The notes under the pieces were generated by a model. It saw only the letters and a list, made by a program, of their open reading frames with translations, had not been told where the DNA came from and did not search any database. Below, one piece after another: positions 24,741-33,476 of a stretch of DNA of 34,452 nt (position 1 is its first letter; each line of letters starts with the position of its first letter). Both the position numbers and the translations under genes were made by a program. Origin of the DNA: a virus; IMG/VR virus record IMGVR_UViG_3300020564_000008, positions 1-34,452 of that record; one strand, given 5' to 3'.

Positions 24741-26969
24741 ATGCGCGTAACCAAGAGGAATGGTAATTCAGAGCATTATAACGTAGAAAAGATACACAAG
24801 GTTGTAGAGTGGGCGATAAAGGATATAAACAACGTATCTCTTTCTAATATAGAAATGAATGCTAACCTTTCTCTTCATGACGGCATAACGACTAAAGAAA
24901 TACATCAGATCTTAATCAAGTCGGCTAATGATCTAACGTCAACGTCGCACCCCAACTATCAATATGTTGCATCTAGATTGCTAAATATGTCTCTCAGAAA
25001 AGATTTGTGGGAGAGGTATGACAGCCCACCATCTTTGACTAAGCATATTAAGTCAAACATTGATAAGGGTGTATATGACCCAGCTTTATTTGAAAAATGG
25101 TCAAAGGAAGATATCAAAGAGATAGAATCCTGCATCGATCACGACAGAGATTATCTATATACATATGCTGGTTTGCAGCAAATGATAGATAAGTATTTGG
25201 TAAAGAATAGGGCAACGGGAGAGATGTATGAAACTCCACAGTTTGCCTACATGGCTATAGCTATGGCCTTATTTAATGTAGTTGATGAAGTAAAGGATGC
25301 CTATGAGTGCTTCTCTACATTTAAAATCAATCTACCAACCCCAATCATGGCTGGAGTCAGAACTAAAATCAAACAATTTGCCAGTTGCGTACTGGTTGAT
25401 GTTGATGACGATCTAGCCTCTATCTTCTCAAGCGTACATGCCGTTGGTAAATATACGGCCCGCCGTGCCGGAATAGGATTAAACATTGGTCGCATTCGTC
25501 CAATTAATTCAAGTATTCGTGGTGGCGAGGTTATTCATACTGGTATAATTCCTTATCTCAAAATCTTTGAATCAACCGTTAAGGCCACAAGTCAGAATGG
25601 CATACGTGGCGGCTCTGCTACAGTGCATGTGCCATTTTGGCATTATGAGATTGAAGACATCGTTTGCTTAAAGAATAATGCTGGAACTGACGATAACAGA
25701 GTAAGGAAACTAGATTATTCAGTTCAATTCTGTAAGCTTTTTTATGAACGACTAATTAAAAACGAAGACATTACTCTGTTTAGTCCAGACGAGGCAGAGG
25801 GTCTATATGAAGTTTTCGGAAACAATGAACAATTCAACAAGCTATACGAGAAATACGAAAAGTCTCGCAATTTGAAGTTCAAGAAAAAAATTAATGCCAG
25901 AAAGCTAGCAGAAATCTTTACCAAGGAAAGACTTGAAACTGGCCGCATTTATGTTATGAATATTGATAATGCAAATGAGCATGGGTCTTGGGATGTTCCA
26001 GTATACATGAGCAATCTCTGTCAAGAAATTATTCACCCAACAAAGCCCATTTCTTCAATAGAGGATAAAGAGGCAGAGATCGGTATTTGCATTTTGTCAG
26101 CACTAAATCTAACAGAACTAGATAATGATGATGATATAGCAAACGCTTGCAGAATAGCGGTTAGAACTCTAGAGTCTGTTATTGATTATCAAGACTATCC
26201 GGTAGCCGCAGGAGAGAACTTCACTAAAAACAGAAGATCTTTAGGAATTGGGATCACAAACCTTGCAGGATTTTTAGCTAAGAATAAGCTAAAGTACGAC
26301 GATCCAGAAACCCTAAAGCTTGTACATTCCACTATGGAGAAAATACAGTGGAATTTGCTCAATGAATCTTGCAGGCTAGCAGCGGAGCTTGGCCCATGCT
26401 CAAAATTCAATGAAACAAAATATGCAAATGGTTTACTACCAGTTGATTGGTACAAAAACGCTGTTGACGAACTGGTTAAGCCAGAGTATACTATGGATTG
26501 GGAGGGTCTTCGTGCCAGAATTAAACAGTACGGACTAAGACACTCAACGCTGACGGCTATAATGCCCTGTGAGTCCTCTAGCGTCATTCAGAACAGTACA
26601 AACGGGGTTGAACCTGTCAGAAGCCTACTTTCCTACAAGAAGGCTAAGAATGGCGTTTTGAAGCAACTGGTGCCAAATTACGCCTCTAGAAAGAACTATT
26701 ACACTTTGGCTTGGGATATGCGTGACAACAAAGCAATTTTGAATATTTGTGCAATACTGCAAAAATTTGTTGATATGAGCATAAGCGTGAATCTTTACTA
26801 TAATTATGCACATTTTCCAGAGGGAAATATTCCTCTAAGTGTGTTGATTAAAGATCAGATTTACGGGTATAAATATGGCATAAAGAACTTCTATTACTGC
26901 AATACGCCAGATGGAGATGGACAAACTGAAAAATCGTCAGGATGTGAATCTGGCTCATGCTCAATATAA
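24741..26969 (+). CDS. nrdA: ribonucleoside-diphosphate reductase, class Ia large subunit
   Basis: Catalytic subunit that reduces ribonucleoside diphosphates to deoxyribonucleotides. An N-terminal ATP-cone (RVTKRNGNSEHYNVEKIHKV) suggests allosteric overall-activity control. All catalytic landmarks are present: the redox pair Cys216 (SCVLVDV) and Cys450 (CILSALNL), the active-site Asn425/Cys427/Glu429 in SNLCQEI, the radical-relay Tyr718-Tyr719 in NFYYCNTPDG, and the C-terminal shuttle pair Cys735/Cys740 in CESGSCSI. Length (742) is normal for the family. AAGGA lies before the ATG. It is followed at once by nrdB, and with dut and the dCMP deaminase it supplies DNA precursors during infection. 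It appears intact, with no intein or intron. Confidence 0.97.
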   Translation: MRVTKRNGNSEHYNVEKIHKVVEWAIKDINNVSLSNIEMNANLSLHDGITTKEIHQILIKSANDLTSTSHPNYQYVASRLLNMSLRKDLWERYDSPPSLTKHIKSNIDKGVYDPALFEKWSKEDIKEIESCIDHDRDYLYTYAGLQQMIDKYLVKNRATGEMYETPQFAYMAIAMALFNVVDEVKDAYECFSTFKINLPTPIMAGVRTKIKQFASCVLVDVDDDLASIFSSVHAVGKYTARRAGIGLNIGRIRPINSSIRGGEVIHTGIIPYLKIFESTVKATSQNGIRGGSATVHVPFWHYEIEDIVCLKNNAGTDDNRVRKLDYSVQFCKLFYERLIKNEDITLFSPDEAEGLYEVFGNNEQFNKLYEKYEKSRNLKFKKKINARKLAEIFTKERLETGRIYVMNIDNANEHGSWDVPVYMSNLCQEIIHPTKPISSIEDKEAEIGICILSALNLTELDNDDDIANACRIAVRTLESVIDYQDYPVAAGENFTKNRRSLGIGITNLAGFLAKNKLKYDDPETLKLVHSTMEKIQWNLLNESCRLAAELGPCSKFNETKYANGLLPVDWYKNAVDELVKPEYTMDWEGLRARIKQYGLRHSTLTAIMPCESSSVIQNSTNGVEPVRSLLSYKKAKNGVLKQLVPNYASRKNYYTLAWDMRDNKAILNICAILQKFVDMSISVNLYYNYAHFPEGNIPLSVLIKDQIYGYKYGIKNFYYCNTPDGDGQTEKSSGCESGSCSI

Positions 26970-26985
26970 ATATAAAGGCAAAACA

Positions 26986-28062
26986 ATGAAAACGATACTA
27001 AATAAAAACAATGTAGACTACATGGCCCAGCCGCTATTCCTAGGTGAAGATCTTTCTCTTCAAAGGTACGACAAATTTAAGTATCCTGTTTTCTTTGATC
27101 TTTACAAAAAGCAGCTTGAATTTTTCTGGCGACCAGAAGAGATTGAGCTAAAGAAGGATAGAAATGATTTTAAGAATGACGATGTAATGTCAGAAAATGA
27201 GAGATTTATCTTTACATCTAATCTGAAATATCAGACTATGATGGATAGTGTAATCTGTCGCGGCGTACCAACTCTACTGGAGCATGTTTCTAATCCAGAG
27301 CTAGAAGCCTGTATGAATGTGTGGCAATTTTTTGAGCAAATTCATAGCTATAGCTACACTTATATTATCAAGAATGTGTACAATAATCCAAGCGAAATTT
27401 TGGATAGTTGCCTTACTGACAAGGAAATTCTCAAGAGAGCAAATGTGGCAATTAAGGAATATAACGCCCTTAGAGAAATCGGAAATTCTACGACCAAAGA
27501 CATAAAAAAACAAATATATCTGACGCTAATTAGTGTAAACATATTAGAAGCGGTGCGTTTTTACGTGTCGTTTATATGTGCCTTCGCTTTTGCGGAGAAC
27601 AAGAAGATGATCGGTAATGCAGATATAATCAAGCTCATTAAACGCGACGAAGCTTTGCATCTATACAATACGCAAGAAATTATTAAGATTTTACGCACGG
27701 TGCCAGAAGAGGGCTTCGTCAAAATTGCATCAGAATGCGAAGAAGATGCTGTGAAAATGTTTGAGTCAGCCGCAGCAGAAGAAAAGGCTTGGGCTGAATA
27801 TCTATTTAAAGATGGCTCCATTATCGGCCTCAACGAAAGAGTAATGTCTGAATACGTTGATTGGCTTTGTATGAGTCGAAGAAAAAACATAGGGTTGCCC
27901 TATGATAAAGGTTGCAAAAATCCAATTGCAGGATGGACTGATCCTTGGATGAATAGCGAAGCTGTTCAAGTTGCTCCACAGGAGCATGAGATTACTTCGT
28001 ATAAAATTGGGGCCAGTAAGAATGATCTTGAGGATACAGACTTTGGAGGATTTGATCTATGA
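26986..28062 (+). CDS. nrdB: ribonucleoside-diphosphate reductase, class Ia small subunit
   Basis: Diiron radical subunit, 358 residues. Metal and radical residues are seen: Asp58 in KKDRNDF, Glu117 and His120 in WQFFEQIHSYSY, the tyrosyl radical Tyr124 (SYT), and the later DEALHLYNTQE with Glu and His ligands. FFWRPEEIELKKD and FTSNLKYQTMMDS are typical of the family. I chose ATG 26986 because AAAGG (26974-26978) lies seven bases upstream and the NrdB similarity begins there; the frame itself stays open leftward into nrdA. The stop overlaps the dut start (ATGA). Together with NrdA it forms the active alpha-beta enzyme. A TATAAATA octamer at 26965-26972 lies at the end of nrdA. Confidence 0.96.
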   Translation: MKTILNKNNVDYMAQPLFLGEDLSLQRYDKFKYPVFFDLYKKQLEFFWRPEEIELKKDRNDFKNDDVMSENERFIFTSNLKYQTMMDSVICRGVPTLLEHVSNPELEACMNVWQFFEQIHSYSYTYIIKNVYNNPSEILDSCLTDKEILKRANVAIKEYNALREIGNSTTKDIKKQIYLTLISVNILEAVRFYVSFICAFAFAENKKMIGNADIIKLIKRDEALHLYNTQEIIKILRTVPEEGFVKIASECEEDAVKMFESAAAEEKAWAEYLFKDGSIIGLNERVMSEYVDWLCMSRRKNIGLPYDKGCKNPIAGWTDPWMNSEAVQVAPQEHEITSYKIGASKNDLEDTDFGGFDL

Positions 28063-28484
28063 ATAACGTTAACGTAAAATTACTTGACGCAACTGCAACA
28101 ATTCCTACTAAAGCTAATGCCAGTGACGCCGGTTGGGATTTATATTCAACTGTAGATATCGTCATTCCATCCAAACAACGTAATACTGTCAAGACGGGGA
28201 TAGCACTTGAGATACCAGAACATATGGCTGGTTTAATTTGGCCGCGTTCTGGATTATCTGTAAAAAAAGGGATAGACGTACTAGCTGGAGTAATAGACTC
28301 TGGTTATAGAGGAGAAATCATGGTTTGTTTATACAACACTTCTGATGAAGATGTATCAATAAAACGTGGGGATAGAATCGCTCAGATTATATTCCAAGAG
28401 GTTCCTTGCGTCATGATGCTTCATCAAGAAGGGCTAGGTTCCTCGCAACGAGGAGACAACGGCTTTGGCAGCAGCGGCACATAA
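28059..28484 (+). CDS. dut: deoxyuridine 5'-triphosphate nucleotidohydrolase (dUTPase)
   Basis: Trimeric dUTPase that hydrolyses dUTP to dUMP, preventing uracil entry into DNA and feeding thymidylate synthesis. All five family motifs are present in 141 residues: ASDAGWDLYS (1), PRSGLS (2), GVIDSGYRGEIMVCLYN (3), GDRIAQIIF (4) and RGDNGFGSSGT at the C-terminus (5). The length is typical. GGAGGA lies eight bases before the ATG, which overlaps the nrdB stop. The end overlaps the start of phoH by 20 bases. No odd features. Confidence 0.96.
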   Translation: MNNVNVKLLDATATIPTKANASDAGWDLYSTVDIVIPSKQRNTVKTGIALEIPEHMAGLIWPRSGLSVKKGIDVLAGVIDSGYRGEIMVCLYNTSDEDVSIKRGDRIAQIIFQEVPCVMMLHQEGLGSSQRGDNGFGSSGT

Positions 28485-29160
28485 TAATACCGGCAGAAAT
28501 AACAACAAAAAATCTAAAAAAGACAAACAGACACCAAAACCAAATGTATTAGAAGCTAAAACAGAAAACCAAAGAAATTACATCAGATCTATCATAGAGA
28601 ATGATGTAACTTTTTGCACCGGACCATCCGGTACTGGAAAATCTTTTATTGCTGCTGGCATTGCGGCGTCTAAACTGCTAAAGGACGAAGTTGATACAAT
28701 TATAGTAACTAGACCTCTAGTTTGCACAGGTAAAGACATAGGATCATTACCCGGAGAATTGAATGATAAAATCAAACCATATCTTGCCCCTATGGAAGAA
28801 AATCTCAAATATTTCTTAGGTAGAGATAAATTTGGTTTGTATTTTAACACCAGAAGAATAAGATTTGAACCTCTTGAAACCATGAGAGGGGCAACGTTCC
28901 ATAATTCTTACATGATTCTTGATGAAGCACAAAATTGCACAATGGAACAGATTAAAATGTTTATCACAAGAATGGGCGAACATTCTAAGGTGATAATCAA
29001 CGGAGATACAAAGCAGACAGACCTATATAGAGATAGTGGTTTATATTACTGCTTAGAGAAACTTAATAATCTCCAAGGTGTTGGTATTTGCTCTTTGGGC
29101 TATAATGACATACAGAGAAACGGTATTCTTGGAAGGATTTTGAACGCCCTAGAATCATAG
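28465..29160 (+). CDS. phoH: PhoH-like P-loop ATPase, probable TTG start
   Basis: A 231-residue PhoH-family ATPase common in large phages. It has Walker A at residues 53-60 (GPSGTGKS) and Walker B at about 149-156 (YMILDEAQ), plus the family segments VTRPLVCTGKDIGSLPG and INGDTKQTDL. No ATG precedes the conserved domain. TTG 28465 has GAGGAG (28450-28455) nine bases upstream and is the likely start; it overlaps dut by 20 bases. The first 30 residues are basic and Asn/Lys-rich, probably disordered. Cellular PhoH relatives are linked to phosphate stress and RNA metabolism; the phage role is not settled. Confidence 0.92.
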   Translation: MAAAAHNNTGRNNNKKSKKDKQTPKPNVLEAKTENQRNYIRSIIENDVTFCTGPSGTGKSFIAAGIAASKLLKDEVDTIIVTRPLVCTGKDIGSLPGELNDKIKPYLAPMEENLKYFLGRDKFGLYFNTRRIRFEPLETMRGATFHNSYMILDEAQNCTMEQIKMFITRMGEHSKVIINGDTKQTDLYRDSGLYYCLEKLNNLQGVGICSLGYNDIQRNGILGRILNALES

Positions 29161-29167
29161 GAATTTT

Positions 29168-29527
29168 ATGTTATATGATTATGTTTGTGCAGAATGTCAT
29201 CACGAAATGACTGATGTTTACCAATCTATTAAAGACGATGCTCTGGTATCTTGCCCAGAGTGTGGTCAAAATGCTCTACAGAGGGTAGTATATGGTGGAC
29301 TCGGAGCTTTTGTGAAGGACATAAAGACCATCGGACAGCTAGCGGACAGCAATTGGAATAAGCTAGGACATTACAGGCGGTCTGAAGAAGAAGAAACAGC
29401 CAAACAGAAAAGGCAGGAGCAGGAAGGTTCTTCTGTCTTTTCTGCGTTTGGTTCTGCTTCTAAAAAAGATATTGTCAAAATGACTCCAGAGCAACAAAAG
29501 AAATATATCATCACAGGTGAAAAATGA
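29168..29527 (+). CDS. FmdB-type zinc-ribbon protein
   Basis: A 119-residue protein with an N-terminal FmdB-like zinc ribbon: YDYVCAECHHEM (Cys7, Cys10) and VSCPECGQNALQRVVYGG (Cys29, Cys32). The C-terminal part is a charged helix (EEEETAKQKRQEQEG) and a basic end. FmdB-family proteins are putative regulators, and such ribbons in phages are often assigned to transcription or DNA-related roles. The ATG at 29168 follows AGGA by five bases. It is followed by three small overlapping genes. The zinc site is well supported, the function is not. Confidence 0.85.
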   Translation: MLYDYVCAECHHEMTDVYQSIKDDALVSCPECGQNALQRVVYGGLGAFVKDIKTIGQLADSNWNKLGHYRRSEEEETAKQKRQEQEGSSVFSAFGSASKKDIVKMTPEQQKKYIITGEK

Positions 29528-29865
29528 AGTTTGTAGAATCATTCTCAAAAGAAGATTTTGTATTGAAGTCCAACGAAGAGCTTTTTAATAAGCTTGGTGA
29601 AACACCATCTGGCGAAAAGGATAGAGTGTTTGCGAAGTTTACCAAGGTTGAACTTGGAAATGGCGATGTGCAAAAGAAGTATTTCATTACAACCTATAAT
29701 AATATTCCATATGACCCATCTGGAATTGATAGTCATAGAGAATCAACACTAGATCTAAAACTTAAGAGCGTATCTCAGAAAACATTTGATGTATATGTTC
29801 TATACCTAAAGACCAAAAATCCAATCCACATGACAAAAGCTCAAAGGAATTTTATCAATGGTTAA
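29524..29865 (+). CDS. hypothetical protein (113 aa)
   Basis: Unrecognised soluble protein with no Cys, signal or membrane helix. The middle part (VFAKFTKVELGNGDVQKKYF and FDVYVLYLKTKNPIHM) looks like alternating strands. AGGTG lies shortly before the ATG, and ATGA-type overlap links it to the zinc-ribbon gene. Its own end overlaps the next gene by eight bases. It belongs to the same run of small genes leading to recA. Confidence 0.65.
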   Translation: MKFVESFSKEDFVLKSNEELFNKLGETPSGEKDRVFAKFTKVELGNGDVQKKYFITTYNNIPYDPSGIDSHRESTLDLKLKSVSQKTFDVYVLYLKTKNPIHMTKAQRNFING

Positions 29866-30163
29866 AAAAGGACCGATAGGAAAAGTAGAATCTTTCTACA
29901 TAGAACAGAACTATAAGAACATGGAAATTGCAGAGATTGCAACAGACTTGAATAGACCAATTACTTCTGTTGAGAACTATATTAAGAAACATATCGTCAA
30001 GGCAACACAAACATCAGCAACACCGTCTGGATTAAAGGCTGGTGATCAGTTTGTGAGAAAAGACGGTATAACTATTATGACAGAAAATGCGTCTACACTT
30101 GGAGATGTTAAGAAACCACGTTCATTAAAAAATAGCACTTGCATCACAAAAATTAAACCATGA
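29858..30163 (+). CDS. small putative helix-turn-helix protein (101 aa)
   Basis: A 101-residue basic protein. Residues about 14-45 (YIEQNYKNMEIAEIATDLNR and PITSVENYIKKH) look like a helix-turn-helix: an N-x-x-IAEIA-x-DL first helix, a turn, and a VENYI recognition-like helix. The C-terminal half is Thr/Lys-rich and probably flexible. It could be a DNA-binding regulator of phage genes or a small structural DNA binder. AAAGGAA sits before the ATG. The call rests on pattern only. Confidence 0.65.
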   Translation: MVKKGPIGKVESFYIEQNYKNMEIAEIATDLNRPITSVENYIKKHIVKATQTSATPSGLKAGDQFVRKDGITIMTENASTLGDVKKPRSLKNSTCITKIKP

Positions 30164-30606
30164 GCTATATATTTGGAATTGATAATTGGCGTAAGCATTA
30201 TGCCACATGTGATGACACAAAGAAAATCTGGATAGTTGTAGAAACGTCAGACAATGTTTCTGCATATCTAGAAAAGTATGATCAGTGGCTCACTTTTAAA
30301 GATTATTGCAAGACCAACAACCTAAAAATCAATAGCGTTGGGTTGCAATATCGATCAAACGTTGTTACAACTGATACGAAGAACGCAGATGCCGTTTATG
30401 TTATACGATCTGTAAAAGGGCAAATGGGCGGCACAAGCCGCGATTGCTATACAATTGGCGTAATAAACGGCGATACCGCTAAAAAGACGATGTGGTTGAC
30501 TCCAGAATTAATTGAAGACAGTTCTTACGAAGACGATCTACAAAGTTGCTTTGAGGAAGCGTTGATTTACAATGACAGAAGAACAGAAAAGACCAGAGCT
30601 ATTTAA
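30160..30606 (+). CDS. hypothetical protein (148 aa)
   Basis: Unrecognised soluble protein with Trp- and Tyr-rich strands (IFGIDNWRKHYATC, KIWIVVETSDNVSAYLEKY, DAVYVIRSVKGQMGGTSRD). No metal motif or transmembrane helix is seen. The ATG overlaps the previous stop (ATGA) and has no ribosome site of its own, so translation is coupled. Its last 35 bases overlap the next gene. Position in the run to recA suggests an accessory role in replication or recombination, but nothing in the sequence confirms it. Confidence 0.65.
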   Translation: MSYIFGIDNWRKHYATCDDTKKIWIVVETSDNVSAYLEKYDQWLTFKDYCKTNNLKINSVGLQYRSNVVTTDTKNADAVYVIRSVKGQMGGTSRDCYTIGVINGDTAKKTMWLTPELIEDSSYEDDLQSCFEEALIYNDRRTEKTRAI

Positions 30607-31093
30607 CCACGACTATCAGAAGCAGTGGTCTGAAACCCACAAGTACAAGCATATCCACACTGGAGAACACTGTACTTTTGAGGCTTATGTTGCCGAATAC
30701 ATAGTTATTCGCAGATCAGAGAAGTTGAATCTTGGAAAGCCATCATATAAATTTTGGACCAAGGGAGATCCTCTTCATTGGATCTGGAAGAAGCAGCACG
30801 GGGCAGCATTGCAGCTTAAGAAAAAATATAGCGAAGAAGCCATATTGGCAGCTATAAAATCAAAAGAGTTTGACAGCCTACTTGTGCTTGGAATCCAAAA
30901 TGGCAGAGGCTACAAAATTAACCCCCTTGCGGAAAAGGTTGTAGCCCTGTATCATAGGAAGATAGAGGAAGCTAAGAACCAAACAGTGGTAAACTACGAT
31001 GTTGAACCGCCACCAAAAGAAGAAGTTCAGACCAGAAAAACACAATCATACTCTAAGAAGAAAACAACTATTAATCAATTGAGGAATCTATGA
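30572..31093 (+). CDS. hypothetical protein with basic C-terminal tail (173 aa)
   Basis: Unrecognised. Residues 1-130 are rich in aromatic and basic residues (LFNHDYQKQWSETHKYKHIH, KPSYKFWTKGDPLHWIWKKQ), with a C-terminal helix of family-like ALYHRKIEEAKNQ. The tail is Lys/Thr-rich and probably flexible (KTQSYSKKKTTIN). It overlaps its neighbour on the left by 35 bases and the RecA-like gene on the right by four bases, so it is probably co-translated with recA. Basic character and location favour a nucleic-acid-related role. Confidence 0.68.
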   Translation: MTEEQKRPELFNHDYQKQWSETHKYKHIHTGEHCTFEAYVAEYIVIRRSEKLNLGKPSYKFWTKGDPLHWIWKKQHGAALQLKKKYSEEAILAAIKSKEFDSLLVLGIQNGRGYKINPLAEKVVALYHRKIEEAKNQTVVNYDVEPPPKEEVQTRKTQSYSKKKTTINQLRNL

Positions 31094-32193
31094 GCAAAGT
31101 CAAAAAGGCAAGCAAGTTTACAACGGATTTGGTAAGCAACAATATTGTTAATAAGTATGGCGATGTTGTTAGGAGTGGTACGGAGGTTTTAGAGAACATC
31201 AATAATCTTAATGTGATTGGAGTATCTCCAGCATTAGATATTGCCTTGGGTGGCGGTCTACGCGAAGGCTCTGTGGTTGTAATGACGGGAGATCCAAAGA
31301 GTGGCAAAACAACTACCGCCCTTCATTTTGCAGCAAAGTGCCAACAAAAGAGCAAGAGGGTTATCTACGTTAACACAGAGGGTAGACTGTCTAAACAAAA
31401 CTTTGTTGGTATTAAGGGATTAAACTCCGACAATATTCTCATTATTGAATCAACAGATGAAAGAGTTTTGTCGGCAGAAGACTTCCTCAATATCATTGAA
31501 AGCTATATTAACAATGATCCCGGCTGCTTGATTATAGCCGACTCTTTATCTAATATGGTTCCAGCGGTTGAGCTTGAGGGCGAAGTGCGAACTGGCGTTA
31601 GAAACGCTCTGCCGCGTCTGCTATCAATGTTCTTTAAAAGAATCAGTGGAACGCTCATGAAGAATAAAACCATTCTTGTTTGCATTACGCATAATATTGC
31701 TAATACTGGCGGCTCTCCCTATGCCCCACAAAAGATGGCAGACTGTGGAAACATGTTGCAATATCAAGCTGGAACAAATATGGTAATTACTCACAGGGGT
31801 AAGTGGCAAGTTCCTAAAGATACAGGCCCACACGTTGGACAGATTGCAAATTGGTCTATTAAGACTTCGTGTGCTGGTGGCCGACCAAATAGCACAGCGG
31901 AAAGCTGGATTAAGTATGGCATTGGAATTGACGAAGTTCAAGAGATTATCCACATTGCTTGTGAATTTAGATTGATCAAGGCCGCTGGAGCATGGTATAC
32001 TATTCAGTGTGCCGTTGATGACTTAAGCAATACTATGGTTAATGAAATCTTGGAAGAAAACAAGGTTCAGAAGACTCCAGAAGATATTGAAAGATTCTTC
32101 AAGTTCCAAGGCGTAAATGCCGTTGCCGACTTCTTAAATGGTAATCCCAAGATGGCATCCTTTGTTTATGAAAAGATTAAGGAGTTGCATTGA
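31090..32193 (+). CDS. uvsX: RecA/UvsX-type recombinase
   Basis: A 367-residue strand-exchange ATPase of the RecA/UvsX group. It has Walker A GDPKSGKTT (residues 67-75), the catalytic glutamate in NTEGRL (Glu97), Walker B CLIIADSLSNMVP (Asp151), and the switch region THNIANTGGSPYAPQKMADCGN. The N-terminal part (SPALDIALGGGLREGSVV) is the usual RecA core start. It is close in length to RecA and T4 UvsX; I use the phage symbol because it sits in a phage replication group, not from a measured alignment. GAGGAA precedes the ATG. It promotes homologous recombination and recombination-dependent replication with SSB. Confidence 0.92.
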   Translation: MSKVKKASKFTTDLVSNNIVNKYGDVVRSGTEVLENINNLNVIGVSPALDIALGGGLREGSVVVMTGDPKSGKTTTALHFAAKCQQKSKRVIYVNTEGRLSKQNFVGIKGLNSDNILIIESTDERVLSAEDFLNIIESYINNDPGCLIIADSLSNMVPAVELEGEVRTGVRNALPRLLSMFFKRISGTLMKNKTILVCITHNIANTGGSPYAPQKMADCGNMLQYQAGTNMVITHRGKWQVPKDTGPHVGQIANWSIKTSCAGGRPNSTAESWIKYGIGIDEVQEIIHIACEFRLIKAAGAWYTIQCAVDDLSNTMVNEILEENKVQKTPEDIERFFKFQGVNAVADFLNGNPKMASFVYEKIKELH

Positions 32194-32612
32194 AAGTTAA
32201 AGGCATAAATGGGAAAGAGTACGTTTGGAATCTTACTAAGTACGATATATTTTATGACGATACTCGCAAGAGATCTAAATATCATCTTCGTGCCAGAAGT
32301 TTACTGAAAGAAATTTTCCATAGCTATAGAATACTTGAGGAAGTAAAGCTACCGGGAAGTACTGCTCTGAATAGAAAATCCGTTCTCTACCTTGACTTCT
32401 ACATTCCGTCGATTAAGATGGCATTTGAAGTTCACGGCGAACAGCATTATGAATACTGTCCATTTTTTCACAAGAGCAAGGCAGATTTCCTAAAGGCAAA
32501 AGCCCGCGACGAAGATAAAATAGAGTGGTGCCGAATCAACGATATACAAATCATAGTACTACATTTTAAGGAAAACGACGATGAGTGGCGAAAACACATT
32601 AAAGGCATCTGA
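32190..32612 (+). CDS. PD-(D/E)XK-type endonuclease, TTG start
   Basis: A 140-residue nuclease-like protein. The core is EVKLPGSTALNRKSVLYLDF with Asp69, then KMAFEVHGEQHYEY with Glu80, and KARDEDKIEWC before the helix and strand IQIIVLHF. This order (Glu51, Asp69, Glu80-x-His) resembles the Vsr/DUF559-like branch of the PD-(D/E)XK nucleases, where a metal ion cuts DNA. A TTG at 32190 overlaps the recA stop and has AAGGAG (32179-32184) five bases upstream; no ATG alternative lies before the conserved part. Neighbours recA and a helicase favour a role in recombination or repair. Specificity is unknown. Confidence 0.8.
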   Translation: MKVKGINGKEYVWNLTKYDIFYDDTRKRSKYHLRARSLLKEIFHSYRILEEVKLPGSTALNRKSVLYLDFYIPSIKMAFEVHGEQHYEYCPFFHKSKADFLKAKARDEDKIEWCRINDIQIIVLHFKENDDEWRKHIKGI

Positions 32613-33057
32613 AAAGCTATCAGAACATTTAAATCTAATTAACGCATATATTGATCTTGGTAATACAAAATTCTCCTCATTTAGAGAAGAGTATTTGCTA
32701 GTTGCTAATCTTTCGTCTGATGAACTTAAAAAGTTAACTCAACAGGAAACGTTTGATACAGCATATTTATTGTATGGTTATGCAACCTACATACAGGATG
32801 AAATAAATAAAAATAAGATCGCTCTTAACTGGTGTAATGATCAATTGGAAAAACTTGTCGTTGCTCATAATGATGAATTCGGCCAGTATACCAAGCACGA
32901 AGTTAAGAGGCAGATCATAATCAAAGACAATAACTATGCGGCATCCGTAGATAAAATGCGTGAAGTTGCAGAAGCCAGACTTCAAGCATTAGATGGCAAA
33001 GTTTATGAACTGAAACGCAAGGCTGACATTCTATTAGAAAAAGCTAAGAGGTCATGA
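32581..33057 (+). CDS. coiled-coil protein in replication group (158 aa)
   Basis: A 158-residue almost wholly helical protein (KASEKLSEHLNLINAYIDLG, TAYLLYGYATYIQDEINKNK, VAEARLQALDGKVYELKRKA). The C-terminal third has the heptad spacing of a coiled coil. No enzymatic motif. It overlaps the nuclease by 32 bases and the following zinc protein by four, so it belongs to the same unit. An adaptor or helicase-loader role fits the position between a nuclease and DnaB, but this is inference. Confidence 0.7.
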   Translation: MSGENTLKASEKLSEHLNLINAYIDLGNTKFSSFREEYLLVANLSSDELKKLTQQETFDTAYLLYGYATYIQDEINKNKIALNWCNDQLEKLVVAHNDEFGQYTKHEVKRQIIIKDNNYAASVDKMREVAEARLQALDGKVYELKRKADILLEKAKRS

Positions 33058-33476
33058 TGGACTTAAATAATTTTCTCAATTCTCTTACGGATGAGCAAAA
33101 GCTACAATTGGCTAATGCTCTAATAAGCTCAACTCCTGAAGCTAAAAAGCCAGAGAGTAAAGTGGAAGAATTCACAGTTAAAACAACACAGTCACCCAAA
33201 AAGCCTGCCTCTGTTGGGGAAGACTTCATTGTTAAAAAGGCAGAATCACATCCAGCTAGGAGAAAAGAATCCGTGAAAGCCAAAAGAAACCAGTGGGAAG
33301 ACACTGGAGAGTTTAAAGACATACACACCCCAGAGGTTGAGCGAACCCCTCGACGCAGAGAAGCTCCGCGTAAAGAGGATGTAGAATGTCACGTTTGTGG
33401 AAAGTCATTTAAGATTGATCCACGTTTTAGCTATGGCGAATACTATCGATGCAACAGGTGTACAGGTAAAAAATAA
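33054..33476 (+). CDS. protein with C-terminal zinc ribbon (140 aa)
   Basis: Residues 1-25 form a helix (NNFLNSLTDEQKLQLANALI). Residues 30-105 are disordered, Lys/Glu/Pro-rich and include two similar short segments (EEFTVKTTQSPKKP and EDFIVKKAESHP). The C-terminal CHVC (112-115) and CNRC (133-136) form a zinc ribbon. A second ATG at 33057 has better spacing from AAGAGG than the first at 33054, so the protein may be one residue shorter. It ends one base into the helicase start. The plan of a short helix, flexible linker and zinc ribbon suits a tethered nucleic-acid binder or loader. Confidence 0.72.
   Translation: MMDLNNFLNSLTDEQKLQLANALISSTPEAKKPESKVEEFTVKTTQSPKKPASVGEDFIVKKAESHPARRKESVKAKRNQWEDTGEFKDIHTPEVERTPRRREAPRKEDVECHVCGKSFKIDPRFSYGEYYRCNRCTGKK

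Noticed and set aside
26911-26985. Longer nrdB frame beginning inside nrdA
   Set aside because: The extension overlaps the nrdA C-terminal Cys motif region and has no NrdB similarity; AAAGG before ATG 26986 decides the start.
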